Source of the DNA: Candidatus Rokuibacteriota bacterium
GTDB lineage: Bacteria > Methylomirabilota > Methylomirabilia > Rokubacteriales > CSP1-6
Reading direction: 5' to 3'
Assembly: GCA_023249095.1 (NCBI GenBank)
Contig: JAHFDK010000015.1
Coordinates: 1 to 46,852 of the forward strand
Length of the DNA: 46,852 nt
Under the pieces are notes generated by a model, which saw nothing but the letters and a program-made list of their open reading frames with translations, searched no databases and had not been told where the DNA came from. This document shows positions 1 to 9,697 of the stretch, in pieces (the stretch's first letter is position 1; every line of letters starts with the position of its first letter). The translations under genes were made by a program, and so were the position numbers.

Positions 1-35
1 TCCCGACCCCCGCCGCCCACCAGGAGGACTTTCAT
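1..35 (-). CDS. purD: Phosphoribosylamine-glycine ligase (GARS), N-terminal 11 codons only
   Basis: At the extreme left edge the minus strand reads ATG at 35-33 followed by a short hydrophobic beta-strand and glycine loop (MKVLLVGGGGR). This is the standard opening of PurD, the ATP-grasp enzyme that joins phosphoribosylamine and glycine. Only 11 complete codons are inside the window, so the call rests on this N-terminus plus context: it follows purH and a MerR/TPR gene in the same direction as nine other pur genes. An AAGG about 12 bases upstream is a weak ribosome-binding site. Other dinucleotide-binding proteins can begin similarly, so the identification is probable, not certain. Confidence 0.7.
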   Translation of the reverse strand, partial: MKVLLVGGGGR

Positions 36-83
36 TTTAGCGAGTGCCTTGAGGCCGGCTCGAGCCGAGGGTGGCCTGAGATA

Positions 84-178
84 GACGCGACCCGGCTCCG
101 ACCCGCCCGTTCTGCCCGAGACGCGACCCGGCTCCGACCCGCCCGTTCTGCCCGAGGTGCGACCCGGCTCCGCACCCG
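84..178. repeat. 36-bp tandem repeat, about 2.6 copies
   Basis: Two identical 36-bp units start at 84 and 120 (unit begins GACGCGACCCGGCTCCG and ends TCTGCCCGA), and a diverged partial third unit starts at 156. They fill most of the gap between the MerR/TPR gene and purD. The unit length is a multiple of three, but no gene reads through it convincingly. Confidence 0.9.
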
Positions 179-199
179 GGTACGCGGACTGACTCCGCC

Positions 200-1093
200 T
201 CACGGGGTCGCCTCGGGGGGCTCGACGACCTCCAGATGGGCCCGCGCGATGCGCGCCCAGGGACTGCCGGAATCGAGCTCGAGGTAGCGCTGCCAGTGCT
301 TGATGGCCTCACCATCGCGACCGTTACGCGCCAGGGCTCCGGCGAGGTTGAAGTGGGCGTCGGCGTAGTCGGGCGAGAGCTCGAGCGCTCGGCGATAGTC
401 GACGATCGCCTCTTCGACTGCGCCGCGGTCCTCGTGGAGCGAGCCGAGGTTGTAGGCGGCCTCACAGCACTGGGAATCCTGGTCGAGCGCCGAGGTATAC
501 GCCGTCTGCGCCTCATCGTAACGGCCCATGCGATGCAGCAGCAGGCCGAGGTTGTTCCAGGCGGCGGCGTATGTCGGGTCGATCGCGACGACCCGGCGGT
601 AGGCGCCGATTGCGTCCTCCCATTGGGCCGGATCGCCGTCCCACTCGCTGGCACGCTCGAACCACGTCTCGGCCTGATCGGCGGGCGGCGCCAGCGGACG
701 CACGAGACCTGTAGACAGCGTGGCAGTAGCCGCCGCCTCGAGACCGCCAGAATCGAGTGCCAGCACCATCTGGCCCGTTCGCGGGTCGAAGCGCACGCGA
801 TCGGACTGGGCGACCAGCCGATCTCCCTCCACGGTCAGCCGCAGCTCGGCCAGCGGATGCTCGAGGCCCGGGTCCTGCCGCCGCAGCGCGGTCAGTGCCG
901 CCCGGATCTGACGCACTGACGCGCCGGCGTCGAGCAGCGCGCTCGCGGCGCGCAGCGCAAGGAGGTCGCGGAACGTGTAGCCGGAATCTCCCCGCAAGAG
1001 CTCCAACCGGCGGAGCTGGCCGGCGCGCCGCGGTGTGAGCGTCAGGATCCGGGTGAGCTCCCGGACGCCATAGATCCGCTCGGGCTGGCTCAT
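200..1093 (-). CDS. MerR-like HTH / tetratricopeptide-repeat protein
   Basis: The 297-residue protein has two parts. Residues 1-70 look like a MerR-type winged-helix DNA-binding region: IYGVRELTRI, then a GYTFRDLLALR wing/helix, then a DAGASVRQIRAAL helix. Residues about 140-290 are roughly four TPR units with the usual W/N-N-L-G, Y-A and A-x-x-x-Y/W-x-x-A-L spacing (for example AAWNNLGLLLHRMGRYDEA). No catalytic motif or signal peptide is visible. The ATG lies 12 bases after the purH stop, so it is probably cotranscribed with the purine genes and precedes purD. A regulatory or scaffolding role is inference; the HTH assignment is moderate and the TPRs are clear. Confidence 0.8.
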   Translation of the reverse strand: MSQPERIYGVRELTRILTLTPRRAGQLRRLELLRGDSGYTFRDLLALRAASALLDAGASVRQIRAALTALRRQDPGLEHPLAELRLTVEGDRLVAQSDRVRFDPRTGQMVLALDSGGLEAAATATLSTGLVRPLAPPADQAETWFERASEWDGDPAQWEDAIGAYRRVVAIDPTYAAAWNNLGLLLHRMGRYDEAQTAYTSALDQDSQCCEAAYNLGSLHEDRGAVEEAIVDYRRALELSPDYADAHFNLAGALARNGRDGEAIKHWQRYLELDSGSPWARIARAHLEVVEPPEATP

Positions 1094-1105
1094 CGGAAGG
1101 CTCGG

Positions 1106-2701
1106 CTAGTGGCGGAAGTGACGGATGCCCGTGAACACCATCGCCAGGCCGTGCTCGTCGGCTGCGGCGATGACCTCTTCGTCACGCAGCGAGCCGCCCG
1201 GCTGGATCACAGCGGTGACGCCCGCCCGCGCGACCACGTCGAGCCCGTCCCGGAACGGGAAGAACGCGTCGGACGCGCACACGGTGGCGGCCGTCTCGAG
1301 GCCGAGCTCCTGGGCGCGCATCACCGCCAGCCGCGCCGAGTCGACGCGGTTCATCTGGCCGGCGCCCACGCCGATCACCTGGCCGGCCGTCGTGAGCACA
1401 ATCGCATTCGACTTCGCGTGCTTCGCGACGCGCCAGGCAAACCGGAGCGCTTCCCGCTCGGCGGCGGTCGGGGCCCGCTTCGACACGGTCTGAAGGGTCC
1501 CGGGATCGAGGTCGGCAAGATCGGCCGACTGAACGAGCAGCCCGCCGAGGACGCTGCGGAACTCGGCGAGTCGTGGGGCCGGCGCCGTGCGGTTGCAGGG
1601 AATCTCGAACACCCGGCACTTCTTCTTCGTACGCTTGAGCTCCTCGAGCGCGTCGGGGGCGTACGACGGGGCGAACAGAATCTCCACGAAGATCCCCGCG
1701 AGCGCCTCGACGACCGCAGCGTCCAGCGTGCGATTGACGCCGACGATCCCGCCATAGATCGACACCGGGTCGGACGCCTTCGCCCGAACCATCGCCGCGC
1801 CGACTGTGTCGCCGAGCGCGGCGCCGCACGGGTTCGTATGCTTGACGACGACGGCTGCGGGCTCGTCGAACTCGAGCAGGAGCGAAAGGGCCGCCGAGAA
1901 GTCCAAAAGGTTATTGTAGCCGAGCTCCGGCCCGTGGAGCTGTTTCATGCTCCCGAGACCGACCGAGGGTGCATCGACCTGACGGTAGAAGGCCGCGGTC
2001 TGGTGCGGATTCTCACCGTAGCGCAGCGAGAGCACCCTCGCGGCGTCCACCCGGAACGTGCTCGGGAACGCGGGTGCCGCAGAACCGATCTCTCCGAAAG
2101 GATGCGCCTCGCCCCCCTCCGAGGCGAGATACGTGGCGATGGCAGCGTCGTACTGCGCGGTCCGGTCGAACGCTTCCTGCGCGAGCCGGTAGCGCGTCGC
2201 TTCGCCGATGGACGCGCCACTGGCGCGAAGCTCGTCAAGGACCGGCTGATACTGTGACGCCGCCGTGACGACGGCGACACCTGCGTAATTCTTCGCTGCG
2301 GATCGGATCATCGCCGGTCCGCCGATGTCGATTTGCTCGATCGCCTCCGCTCGAGTGGCGTCGGCCCGCGCCGCGGTCTGCTCGAATGGGTAGAGCGCCA
2401 CGACGACGAGGTCGATGGGCGCGATCCCGTGCTTTTCGAGCGCGGCAAGATGCGCGGGCACGTCCCGGCGGGCCAGGATACCCCCGTGAATTCGTGGATG
2501 GAGCGTCTTGACCCGACCGTCGAGCATCTCGGCGAACCCGGTAACCTCCGCCACGTCTCTCACGGGTACGCCAGCCTCTCGAAGGAGCTTCGCCGTCCCC
2601 CCGGTCGAGACGATTTCGACCCCGAGCGCAGTGAGGGCCTGAGCGAAGGCGACGATCCCGGTCTTGTCGTGAACGCTGAGCAACGCCCGCCGGACTTTCA
2701 T
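1106..2701 (-). CDS. purH: Bifunctional AICAR formyltransferase / IMP cyclohydrolase
   Basis: PurH performs the last two steps of IMP synthesis: formylation of AICAR with 10-formyl-THF, then ring closure. The 531 residues match the usual length. The N-terminal MGS-like cyclohydrolase domain shows STGGTAKLL and DGRVKTLHPRIHGG. The transformylase domain carries the catalytic Lys-His in VVKHTNPCGAA and ends in GIRHFRH as many PurH proteins do. The ATG overlaps the purN stop (ATGA), indicating translational coupling. Nothing appears missing. Confidence 0.97.
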   Translation of the reverse strand: MKVRRALLSVHDKTGIVAFAQALTALGVEIVSTGGTAKLLREAGVPVRDVAEVTGFAEMLDGRVKTLHPRIHGGILARRDVPAHLAALEKHGIAPIDLVVVALYPFEQTAARADATRAEAIEQIDIGGPAMIRSAAKNYAGVAVVTAASQYQPVLDELRASGASIGEATRYRLAQEAFDRTAQYDAAIATYLASEGGEAHPFGEIGSAAPAFPSTFRVDAARVLSLRYGENPHQTAAFYRQVDAPSVGLGSMKQLHGPELGYNNLLDFSAALSLLLEFDEPAAVVVKHTNPCGAALGDTVGAAMVRAKASDPVSIYGGIVGVNRTLDAAVVEALAGIFVEILFAPSYAPDALEELKRTKKKCRVFEIPCNRTAPAPRLAEFRSVLGGLLVQSADLADLDPGTLQTVSKRAPTAAEREALRFAWRVAKHAKSNAIVLTTAGQVIGVGAGQMNRVDSARLAVMRAQELGLETAATVCASDAFFPFRDGLDVVARAGVTAVIQPGGSLRDEEVIAAADEHGLAMVFTGIRHFRH

Positions 2702-3321
2702 CGAACGTTCACCCTCCGTCCCACGATCGCGAGACGTCCTTCGGCGAAGAGGCGCACCGCTTCCGGATACAGGCGGTGCTCCTCGACGAGGATACGAGCG
2801 GACAGTGACGCCTCCGTATCGTCCGGATACACGGGCACGCTGGCCTGCAGAATGATCGGCCCGGTGTCGACCGGGCCCTCATCGAGGAAGTGGACTGTCG
2901 CCCCGGCAACCTTCGCACCGTGCTCGATCGCTTGCCGTTGCGCGTGGAGACCGGGGAACGCCGGCAGGAGCGACGGATGGATGTTCATGGCCCGCCCGGC
3001 GAACGCCCGGAGGTACGCTGGCGAGAGGATCCGCATGAATCCAGCGTTACAGACGAGACCGACCTGCCGCGCCGTGAACTCTCGGACGAGCGCCAGGTCG
3101 AAGGCTTCCCGGTCCGCGAAGTCCTTGGGGTTGATGAAGAGCGCCTCGATGCCCGCCGTCCGCGCGCGGTCAAACGCCGCCGCTTGTTCTCGGTCCGAGA
3201 TCACGACGACCACCTCCGCCGGGTAGTCGCGTCGCGAGGAGGCGTCGAGGAGCGCCTGGAGATTGGAGCCACGCCCGGAGACCAGGACACCCACCCGGAG
3301 CCGACCCGCCGCGTCCGTCAC
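2698..3321 (-). CDS. purN: Phosphoribosylglycinamide formyltransferase
   Basis: This is the folate-dependent GAR transformylase (10-formyl-THF to FGAR). The 207 residues include the VSGRGSNLQAL phosphate loop and the catalytic signature MNIHPSLLPAFPGLHAQ. The Asn, His and Asp of the active site are at about N113, H115 and D152 (GPVDTGPI). It starts with GTG in a GTGA overlap with the purM stop, and its own stop overlaps purH. No alternative formate-dependent purT is seen in the window. Confidence 0.96.
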   Translation of the reverse strand: MTDAAGRLRVGVLVSGRGSNLQALLDASSRRDYPAEVVVVISDREQAAAFDRARTAGIEALFINPKDFADREAFDLALVREFTARQVGLVCNAGFMRILSPAYLRAFAGRAMNIHPSLLPAFPGLHAQRQAIEHGAKVAGATVHFLDEGPVDTGPIILQASVPVYPDDTEASLSARILVEEHRLYPEAVRLFAEGRLAIVGRRVNVR

Positions 3322-4349
3322 GCCACGAGCTCCACACCCCGCTCGCCAGCGACGACCTCGCCCAGCCGGGCGACCTTCTCACCCTCCTCACGGAGGAGGC
3401 GAGCCGCCGTCTCTGCCGCTGTCGGCGGAACGATCACGAGATAGCCGATCCCCATGTTGAAGGTCCGGAACATTTCCGCGTCTTCTACCCCGCCCGCTTC
3501 CCGAAGCGTCTCGAACACGGCCGGCATTGACCAGGAATCCCTGAAAATGCGCGCGCGGCATCCCTGCGGGAGCACCCTCGGGACGTTGCCAGTGAGCCCA
3601 CCTCCGGTCACGTGAGCCATTGCCCGCACCTCGACGGACTCCAGCAGCTTCTGAATGGAGCGGGCGTAAATGCGCGTTGGCTCGAGCAGTTCGTCGGCCA
3701 CACTCCGGTCTGTTCCAGGCAGTGGGTCGAAGACACCAAGCCGCATGACATCGAATATGATCCGCCGCACAAGGGTGAAACCGTTGGAGTGGAGGCCCGA
3801 GGAGGCGAGGCCGATCACGACGTCGCCCGGGCGGACGGCCGAGCCATCGATCAACCGCGTCCGCTCCACGACTCCCACGGCGAAGCCCGCCAGGTCGTAC
3901 TCGCCGGGCGCGTGTGAGTCGGGATGCTCCGCCATCTCGCCGCCGACCAGGGCACATCCCGCCTGCCGGCAGCCCGTCGCAACGCCGCGCACGATGGCCT
4001 CGATTTGCTCCGGATCGAGCCGACCGATCGCGATGTAGTCGAGGAAATAGAGGGGTTCGGCCCCGTGGACGAGGATGTCGTTCACGCCCATCGCGACCAG
4101 GTCGATGCCGACGGTGTCGTGGCGGCCGGCCAGGAACGCGACCTTGAGCTTCGTTCCCACGCCGTCGGTGGACGAAACCAAGACGGGTTCGCGGTACTTC
4201 GATGGCACGCTGACGAAGCTCGCAAAGCCGCCGACTCCGCCGATCACCTCGGCCCGGCTCGTCGCGCGCGCCAGCGGCGTGATGCGGCGTACCGCGTCCT
4301 CGCCCGCGTCGATATCGACGCCGGCCTCGCGGTAGGTGAGCGGTTTCAC
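3318..4349 (-). CDS. purM: Phosphoribosylformylglycinamidine cyclo-ligase (AIR synthetase)
   Basis: PurM closes FGAM to AIR using ATP. The 343-residue protein has the expected YREAGVDIDAG opening, the SSTDGVGTKLKVA ATP/Mg motif, LVGGEMAEHPD, and the HVTGGGLTGNVPRVLP C-terminal signature. It starts with GTG one base after the purF stop and overlaps purN by four bases. Family length and motif order are normal. Confidence 0.97.
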   Translation of the reverse strand: MKPLTYREAGVDIDAGEDAVRRITPLARATSRAEVIGGVGGFASFVSVPSKYREPVLVSSTDGVGTKLKVAFLAGRHDTVGIDLVAMGVNDILVHGAEPLYFLDYIAIGRLDPEQIEAIVRGVATGCRQAGCALVGGEMAEHPDSHAPGEYDLAGFAVGVVERTRLIDGSAVRPGDVVIGLASSGLHSNGFTLVRRIIFDVMRLGVFDPLPGTDRSVADELLEPTRIYARSIQKLLESVEVRAMAHVTGGGLTGNVPRVLPQGCRARIFRDSWSMPAVFETLREAGGVEDAEMFRTFNMGIGYLVIVPPTAAETAARLLREEGEKVARLGEVVAGERGVELVA

Positions 4350-4350
4350 G

Positions 4351-5763
4351 TCAGCCGTCGAAGAGCCGAAGCTGCGGCGTCGACTCGGGCTCCATGCCCA
4401 CGCGGTAGTTCCCGGTGAAGCAGGCGTGGCAGAACTGGCCCGGGTCGGAGCCGGTCGCCTTCAGCATCCCGTCGAGCGAGAGGTAGCCGAGAGAGTCGGC
4501 ACCGAGGTAGCGGCGGATCTCCTCGGGGCTGTGGCTCGAGCCGATCAGCTCCTTCCGCGTCGGCGTGTCGATGCCGTAGTAGCATGGCCACTGGATCGGC
4601 GGCGACGAGATGCGCACGTGGACCTCGCGCGCGCCGGAGCTCTGGATCATCCGCACGATCTTGCGGCTGGTCGTGCCCCGTACGATGGAGTCGTCGACCA
4701 CCACGACGCGCCGGTCGGCGAGCATTTCGCGCATCGGGTTGAGCTTCACCTTGACGCCGAAATGGCGGATCCCCTGCTTGGGCTCGATGAACGTCCGGCC
4801 GACGTAGTGGTTGCGGATCAGCCCCATCTCGTACGGCGTCCCCGCTTCCTCGGAGTATCCGAGCGCCGCGCTCGTGCCGGAGTCCGGGACGGGGATGACG
4901 ATGTCCGCCTCCACCGGGTACTCGCGCGCCAGCTGCCGCCCCAGCGCCTTGCGCACCGTGTGGACGTTGCGTCCCCACAGGATCGAGTCGGGGCGGGCGA
5001 AGTAGACATACTCGAACACGCACTGGAGCCGCTCGCCGGCCGGGAACGGGCGAACCGACCGGGCCCCGGTGTCCGAGATGATCAGAAGCTCGCCCGGCTC
5101 GATGTCGCGGTCCCACTTCGCCTCCATGAGGTCGAGCGCGCACGTTTCAGAAGCGACCACCTGGGCGTCGCCGAGGTGTCCGATCGTCAGCGGGCGGAAG
5201 CCATACGGGTCGCGGATCGCGTACATCGCGTCGAGTGTCAGGATCAGGAGCGAGTAGGCGCCCCTGACCTGCGAGAGCGCGTAGGCGATCTGCTCCTCGA
5301 GCGGCCCCGCGGGCGCGCGCGCCAGGAGATGCAGGATGACCTCGGTGTCGGAGTTCGACTGAAAGATCGCGCCGTCGCGCTCCATCTGCCGGCGGAGCGT
5401 CTCGGCGTTCGTGAGGTTCCCGTTGTGGGCGATCGCGATCGGGCCCCGCGCGGTGGTCGCCGTGATCGGCTGGGCGTTCCGGAGATTCGAGCTTCCGGCG
5501 GTCGAGTAGCGCACGTGGCCGATGGCGCGGTGGCCGGACAGGCGCCTGAGCCGTTCGGGGCTGAACACGTCCGCCACCCACCCCATGTGCTTCTCGGTGT
5601 GGAAGCTGGTACCGTCGGTGGTGGCGATGCCGGCGGATTCCTGTCCGCGATGCTGGAGTGCGTAGAGGCCGAGGTACGTCACGTTCCCGGCCTCCGGATG
5701 GTTCCAGATACCGAAGAGTCCGCACTCGTCGTGGAATCGGTCGTCACGCCATGTGACCTTCAA
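4351..5763 (-). CDS. purF: Amidophosphoribosyltransferase (glutamine PRPP amidotransferase)
   Basis: PurF commits PRPP to purine synthesis. I place the start at TTG 5763, because GGAGGAG sits five bases upstream. This gives a 13-residue leader before the Ntn nucleophile Cys14 (DEC-GLFGIW), close to the 11-residue propeptide of Bacillus PurF. A longer frame from 5829 would lie inside purL. The PRPP loop [14 protein letters not shown] is present. Four cysteines in LQC-VFEY, PC-YYGID and FCHACF match the [4Fe-4S] ligands of the Bacillus-type enzyme. The 470-residue protein overlaps purL by 20 bp. Confidence 0.95.
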   Translation of the reverse strand: MKVTWRDDRFHDECGLFGIWNHPEAGNVTYLGLYALQHRGQESAGIATTDGTSFHTEKHMGWVADVFSPERLRRLSGHRAIGHVRYSTAGSSNLRNAQPITATTARGPIAIAHNGNLTNAETLRRQMERDGAIFQSNSDTEVILHLLARAPAGPLEEQIAYALSQVRGAYSLLILTLDAMYAIRDPYGFRPLTIGHLGDAQVVASETCALDLMEAKWDRDIEPGELLIISDTGARSVRPFPAGERLQCVFEYVYFARPDSILWGRNVHTVRKALGRQLAREYPVEADIVIPVPDSGTSAALGYSEEAGTPYEMGLIRNHYVGRTFIEPKQGIRHFGVKVKLNPMREMLADRRVVVVDDSIVRGTTSRKIVRMIQSSGAREVHVRISSPPIQWPCYYGIDTPTRKELIGSSHSPEEIRRYLGADSLGYLSLDGMLKATGSDPGQFCHACFTGNYRVGMEPESTPQLRLFDG

Positions 5764-7966
5764 ACCCGCTCCTCCATGCGCGCCCGAGCTGGCCCGCGTC
5801 GACGTCGACGACCATTTGGGGTCCGACACGGATCACCAGACGCTCGCCGCCGGTCGTCCCGATCCAGCGCCAAGGAATCGCCGATTCGGCCATCAGTCCC
5901 TCGAACTCCCGCGCGCGCGCGGCCTCGACGGCGATCACGACGCGAGACGGACCCTCCCCGAAGAGGGCCAGGTCGGTGCGGTCGGTCGTCACAAGCGTCG
6001 CCTCGCACCCCATCACCGCGCGGCCCGTCACACAGCTCTCGGCGAGAGCCACCGCGACGCCGCCCTCCGAGCAGTCATGGGCCGCCGTGACCAATCCGGC
6101 GCTGACCGCGGCCCTCACCGCCCGCTGCACCCGGCGCTCCACCTCGAAGTCGAGCGATGCCAGCCGCCCGGCGAGGCGTCGGTGGCGTGCCCAAAGGTAC
6201 TCGCTGCCCCCGAGACTCACGCTGGCCGGCCCCAGGAGCGCCACGCGGTGGCCCGGCCCCTTGAACCACTGGGTGGCGCGGAGGCTCGCGTCGTCCAGCA
6301 CCCCCACGACACCGATGATCGGGGTCGGCAGGATCGCCTGCCCGCTGGTCTCATTGTAGAAGGAAACGTTGCCACCGACCACGGGTAGCTCGAGCGCTCG
6401 ACACGCCAGCGAGATTCCCTCGATCGCCTCCGAGAACTGCCAGAGGATCTCGGGCCGCTCCGGAGAGCCGAAGTTCATGCAGTCGGTCACGCCTCGGGGC
6501 TCGGCGCCCGAGCAGCAGACGTTTCGGGCCGCCTCGCACACCGCCATGGCTGCGCCCTGCCGCGGGTCGAGAAATACGTGTCGGCCGTTGCCGTCGGTGG
6601 AGACCGCGAGCGCCCTCCGCGTGCCCTTGACCCGCAGCACAGCGGCGTCGGAACCCGGGAGGATCACCGTGTTGATCCCGACCTGCTGATCGTATTGCCG
6701 AAAGGCCCACTCCTTGGACGCGATCGTCGGTGACCCGAGCAGGCCGATCAACGCGTCGCCGTAGTCCCTCGGCTCCGGCAACGTCAACGGATCGAACGCC
6801 CGCCGCTCGGCGAGCTCCGAGAGCTCGGTCGTCGGCTTCCGATACTTCGGCGCTTCCGCGAGCAGGTCCACCGGAACCCTCGCGACGACCTCGCCGTTCA
6901 GGCGTGCCGTCAGCTCGCCGCCCTCGGTCACTCGACCGATCTCGACCGCCTCGAGCTCCCACCTGGCGAAGATGCGGCGAACCTCCTCCTCGCGGCCGCG
7001 TGCCGCCACGAGCAGCATCCGCTCTTGCGACTCCGACAGGAGGATCTCGTAGGGGGTCATCCCGGTCTCGCGCTGGGGGACGCGGGAGAGCTCGACGTCC
7101 ATGCCGGTACCGCTGCGCGCCGGCATCTCGGCGGTGCAGCACGCGAGTCCTGCGGCCCCCATGTCCTGGAGCCCGACGACCGCGCCGGTGCGCATCACCT
7201 CGAGGCACGCCTCGAGCAGGAGCTTCTCGGTGAACGGATCGCCCACCTGTACGGTGGGACGCCGCTCTTCGGCGTGCCCGTCGAAGGTCGCGGAGGCCAT
7301 GGTCGCGCCGTGGATCCCGTCGCGCCCGGTCTTGTTCCCGACGTAGAACACCGGATTGCCCGGACCGTCCGCGCGCGCGCGGACGATCTGGTCCGCTCGC
7401 ACGAGCCCGACGCACATCACGTTGACGAGCGGGTTACCCGCGTACTCGGGCGCGAACGCGATCTCGCCGCCGACCGTCGGGCAACCGAAGCAGTTGCCGT
7501 ACCAGCTGATACCTGACACGACGCCGTTGACGAGCCGGAGCGTCTTCGGATTGTCGAGCTCACCGAAGCGAAGCGAATCGAGGATCGCGATGGGACGCGC
7601 CCCCATGGTGAAGATGTCGCGGAGGATCCCGCCGACACCCGTCGCCGCGCCCTGGAACGGCTCGATGAACGAGGGGTGATTGTGGCTCTCGATCTTGAAG
7701 ACGACCGCCCAGCCGTCGCCGATGTCGATCGCGCCGGCGTTCTCACCGGGGCCCTGAAGAACGTGCGGGCCCCGCTGTGGCAGCCGCGCCAGAAACACCC
7801 GCGAGTGCTTGTAGGCGCAGTGCTCGGACCAGAGCGCGGAGAAGAGGCCCAGCTCGGCGTACGTCGGCTCACGCCCGAGCTGGGAGAGAATCCGATCGTA
7901 CTCTTCGGCCGTAAGGCCTGCGTCCAGGGCCAGGTCGAGCGTGACCTTCGGCTCGGCCCCCGTCAA
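5744..7966 (-). CDS. purL: Phosphoribosylformylglycinamidine synthase subunit PurL (small type)
   Basis: This is the ATP-binding subunit of the three-part PurLQS FGAM synthase. At 740 residues it is the short form without a fused glutaminase, consistent with separate purQ and purS just upstream. Motifs include [12 protein letters not shown], the [11 protein letters not shown] loop, [16 protein letters not shown] and [15 protein letters not shown]. The start is TTG at 7966, six bases after the purQ stop, with only a weak ribosome-binding site, so coupling to purQ is likely. Its C-terminus contains the purF start. Confidence 0.96.
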   Translation of the reverse strand: MTGAEPKVTLDLALDAGLTAEEYDRILSQLGREPTYAELGLFSALWSEHCAYKHSRVFLARLPQRGPHVLQGPGENAGAIDIGDGWAVVFKIESHNHPSFIEPFQGAATGVGGILRDIFTMGARPIAILDSLRFGELDNPKTLRLVNGVVSGISWYGNCFGCPTVGGEIAFAPEYAGNPLVNVMCVGLVRADQIVRARADGPGNPVFYVGNKTGRDGIHGATMASATFDGHAEERRPTVQVGDPFTEKLLLEACLEVMRTGAVVGLQDMGAAGLACCTAEMPARSGTGMDVELSRVPQRETGMTPYEILLSESQERMLLVAARGREEEVRRIFARWELEAVEIGRVTEGGELTARLNGEVVARVPVDLLAEAPKYRKPTTELSELAERRAFDPLTLPEPRDYGDALIGLLGSPTIASKEWAFRQYDQQVGINTVILPGSDAAVLRVKGTRRALAVSTDGNGRHVFLDPRQGAAMAVCEAARNVCCSGAEPRGVTDCMNFGSPERPEILWQFSEAIEGISLACRALELPVVGGNVSFYNETSGQAILPTPIIGVVGVLDDASLRATQWFKGPGHRVALLGPASVSLGGSEYLWARHRRLAGRLASLDFEVERRVQRAVRAAVSAGLVTAAHDCSEGGVAVALAESCVTGRAVMGCEATLVTTDRTDLALFGEGPSRVVIAVEAARAREFEGLMAESAIPWRWIGTTGGERLVIRVGPQMVVDVDAGQLGRAWRSGFEGHMA

Positions 7967-7972
7967 CCCAGG

Positions 7973-8686
7973 CTACCGCTTGAGGAACGTGCCATCCTCG
8001 ACGAGGGTTCCGAGGAGGGACTGGAACATCAGGAGCCCGTCGGTGCCGCCCATCGCTGTCTCGGACGCCCGCTCCGGGTGGGGCATCATACCCAGCACCG
8101 TGCCCTCGGGATTGACGATCCCCGCGATGTTGTCGAGCGAGCCGTTGGGGTTGCTGGCTTTTGTGACTTTCCCGTCGGCGGACGCGTAGCGGAAGACGAT
8201 CAGATTCTGCTGCTTCAGCCGGGCGAGTGTCTCGGCGTCGGCGTAATACTTCCCTTCGCCGTGGGAGATCGGCATCGTCAGGACCTGGCCCGCTCGGAGG
8301 CCCCGCGTGAAGGGCGTGTCGACATTCTCCACGACCAGATGGGTCGACTGACAGCGGTACTGGAGGCATTCGTTGCGCGTGAGAACACCGGGAAGCAGGC
8401 CCGCCTCGCAGAGGATCTGGAACCCGTTGCAGGAGCCGAGGACCAACCCTCCGCGGCCGACGAAGTCGCGTAGCGCCTCGACGACCGGCGAACGTCCCGC
8501 CACGGCGCCGGCACGCAGGTAGTCGCCGTAGGAGAAGCCGCCAGGAAGAATGACGCAGTCGAGCTGACCGAGCTCGCGCTCCCGATGCCAGACGTACCGC
8601 ACGGGCTGGTGGAGCACTTCGGAGACCACATAGTGGAAGTCGCAGTCGCTCCACGTCCCCGGGAAGACGACGACACCGAATCTCAT
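7973..8686 (-). CDS. purQ: Phosphoribosylformylglycinamidine synthase subunit PurQ (glutaminase)
   Basis: This class I glutamine amidotransferase subunit delivers ammonia to PurL. The catalytic triad is intact: nucleophile Cys86 in GSCNGFQ, then His203 and Glu205 in MMPHPERASE. The family motifs VVVFPGTWSDCD and PGGFSYGDYLRAGAVA are present, and 237 residues is a normal length. It starts with ATG and lies 12 bases after purS. Confidence 0.97.
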   Translation of the reverse strand: MRFGVVVFPGTWSDCDFHYVVSEVLHQPVRYVWHRERELGQLDCVILPGGFSYGDYLRAGAVAGRSPVVEALRDFVGRGGLVLGSCNGFQILCEAGLLPGVLTRNECLQYRCQSTHLVVENVDTPFTRGLRAGQVLTMPISHGEGKYYADAETLARLKQQNLIVFRYASADGKVTKASNPNGSLDNIAGIVNPEGTVLGMMPHPERASETAMGGTDGLLMFQSLLGTLVEDGTFLKR

Positions 8687-8698
8687 GGCGCACTCATC

Positions 8699-8968
8699 TT
8701 AGCCCGCGACCTCGCGCGGGGCAAGGTCGGTCACGATCTCCATCGAGTACTCCTCCAGGATCGGATTCGCGAGGAGCTGCCCGCACATCTCGCCGACGCG
8801 TGTGCGCGCTTCCCCAGACCTCGCCTCGTCGAGCTCGATGTCGATCACCTTGCCGATCCGGAGCTCGGCGATTTCCGAAAATCCGAGGCCGGCGAGCGCG
8901 CGCTTCACCGCGGCGCCCTGAACGTCCATGATTCCAGGCTTGAGCCTCACGAGAACGCGGACTTTCAT
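8699..8968 (-). CDS. purS: Phosphoribosylformylglycinamidine synthase subunit PurS
   Basis: This 89-residue protein bridges PurL and PurQ in the FGAM synthase complex. The sequence shows the PurS pattern VRVLVRLKPGIMDVQG, then AVKRALAGLGF, then a LRIGKVIDIEL strand and MCGQLLANPILEEY. Its ATG overlaps the purC stop (ATGA). Its presence beside purQ and short purL confirms the Gram-positive/archaeal-style split enzyme rather than the large proteobacterial PurL. Confidence 0.95.
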   Translation of the reverse strand: MKVRVLVRLKPGIMDVQGAAVKRALAGLGFSEIAELRIGKVIDIELDEARSGEARTRVGEMCGQLLANPILEEYSMEIVTDLAPREVAG

Positions 8969-9684
8969 GCGCCTGCCGGAACGAGCCGGCGGTAGACCTC
9001 CTGATAGGCTTCTTCGACGCCCCCCATATCACGGCGGAACCGGTCTTTGTCGAGCCGCTCCTTGCTCCGGCTGTCCCAGAGGCGGCACGTGTCGGGAGAG
9101 ATCTCATCGCCCAGATAGAGCTTCCGGCCGCGCCGCCCGAACTCGAGCTTGAAATCCACCAGCAAGAGGCCCCGCCGCGCCAGATGCGGCCGCAGGATCG
9201 CGTTGATCCTGAGCGTCATGCGCCTTATCCGGATCAGCTCAGCCGGGGTCGCGAGCCGCAGCATGCGGACGTGGTCGTCGTTCAGCATCGGGTCGCCGAG
9301 GGGGTCGGATTTGTAGTAGAGCTCCACGATCGGCTGCTTGATTATTGTGCCTTCCTCGAGCCCGGTTCGCTTCGCGAGACTGCCGGCGACGATGTTCCGC
9401 GCGACCGCCTCGATCTTGATGATCTCGAGCCGGCGACAGAGCATCTCGCGGTCCGACAGCGTGCCGAGGTAGTGTGTCGGCACTCCCGCGCGCTCGAGGA
9501 CCTCGAACAGGGCCGCCGACATTCGGTTGTTGATGACGCCCTTGCCGAGGATCGTCCCCTTCTTCAGCGCGTTGAAGGCGGTCGCGTCGTCCTTGAAGTA
9601 CTGGATGATCAGGTCGGGCCGGTTCGTCTCGTACACGATCTTCGCCTTGCCCTCGTAGAGCTTCTCGCGCCTCTCGACGTTCAT
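8965..9684 (-). CDS. purC: SAICAR synthetase
   Basis: PurC joins CAIR and aspartate with ATP. It shows the hallmark KLYEGKAKIVYET, KDDATAFNALKKG, VEAVARNIVAGSLAKR and VDFKLEFGR segments. I start at ATG 9684, which has GAGG five bases upstream. An in-frame GTG two codons earlier (9690) overlaps that ribosome-binding site. The resulting 239 residues match the family. It follows purB by 13 bases. Confidence 0.96.
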   Translation of the reverse strand: MNVERREKLYEGKAKIVYETNRPDLIIQYFKDDATAFNALKKGTILGKGVINNRMSAALFEVLERAGVPTHYLGTLSDREMLCRRLEIIKIEAVARNIVAGSLAKRTGLEEGTIIKQPIVELYYKSDPLGDPMLNDDHVRMLRLATPAELIRIRRMTLRINAILRPHLARRGLLLVDFKLEFGRRGRKLYLGDEISPDTCRLWDSRSKERLDKDRFRRDMGGVEEAYQEVYRRLVPAGA

Positions 9685-9697
9685 CGGCACCTCGCCC

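Noticed and set aside
4336-6090. Long plus-strand open frame opposite purF/purL
   Set aside because: It is antisense to genes with full motifs, has Arg/His/Asp-rich composition typical of GC-rich shadows, and shows no recognisable domain.
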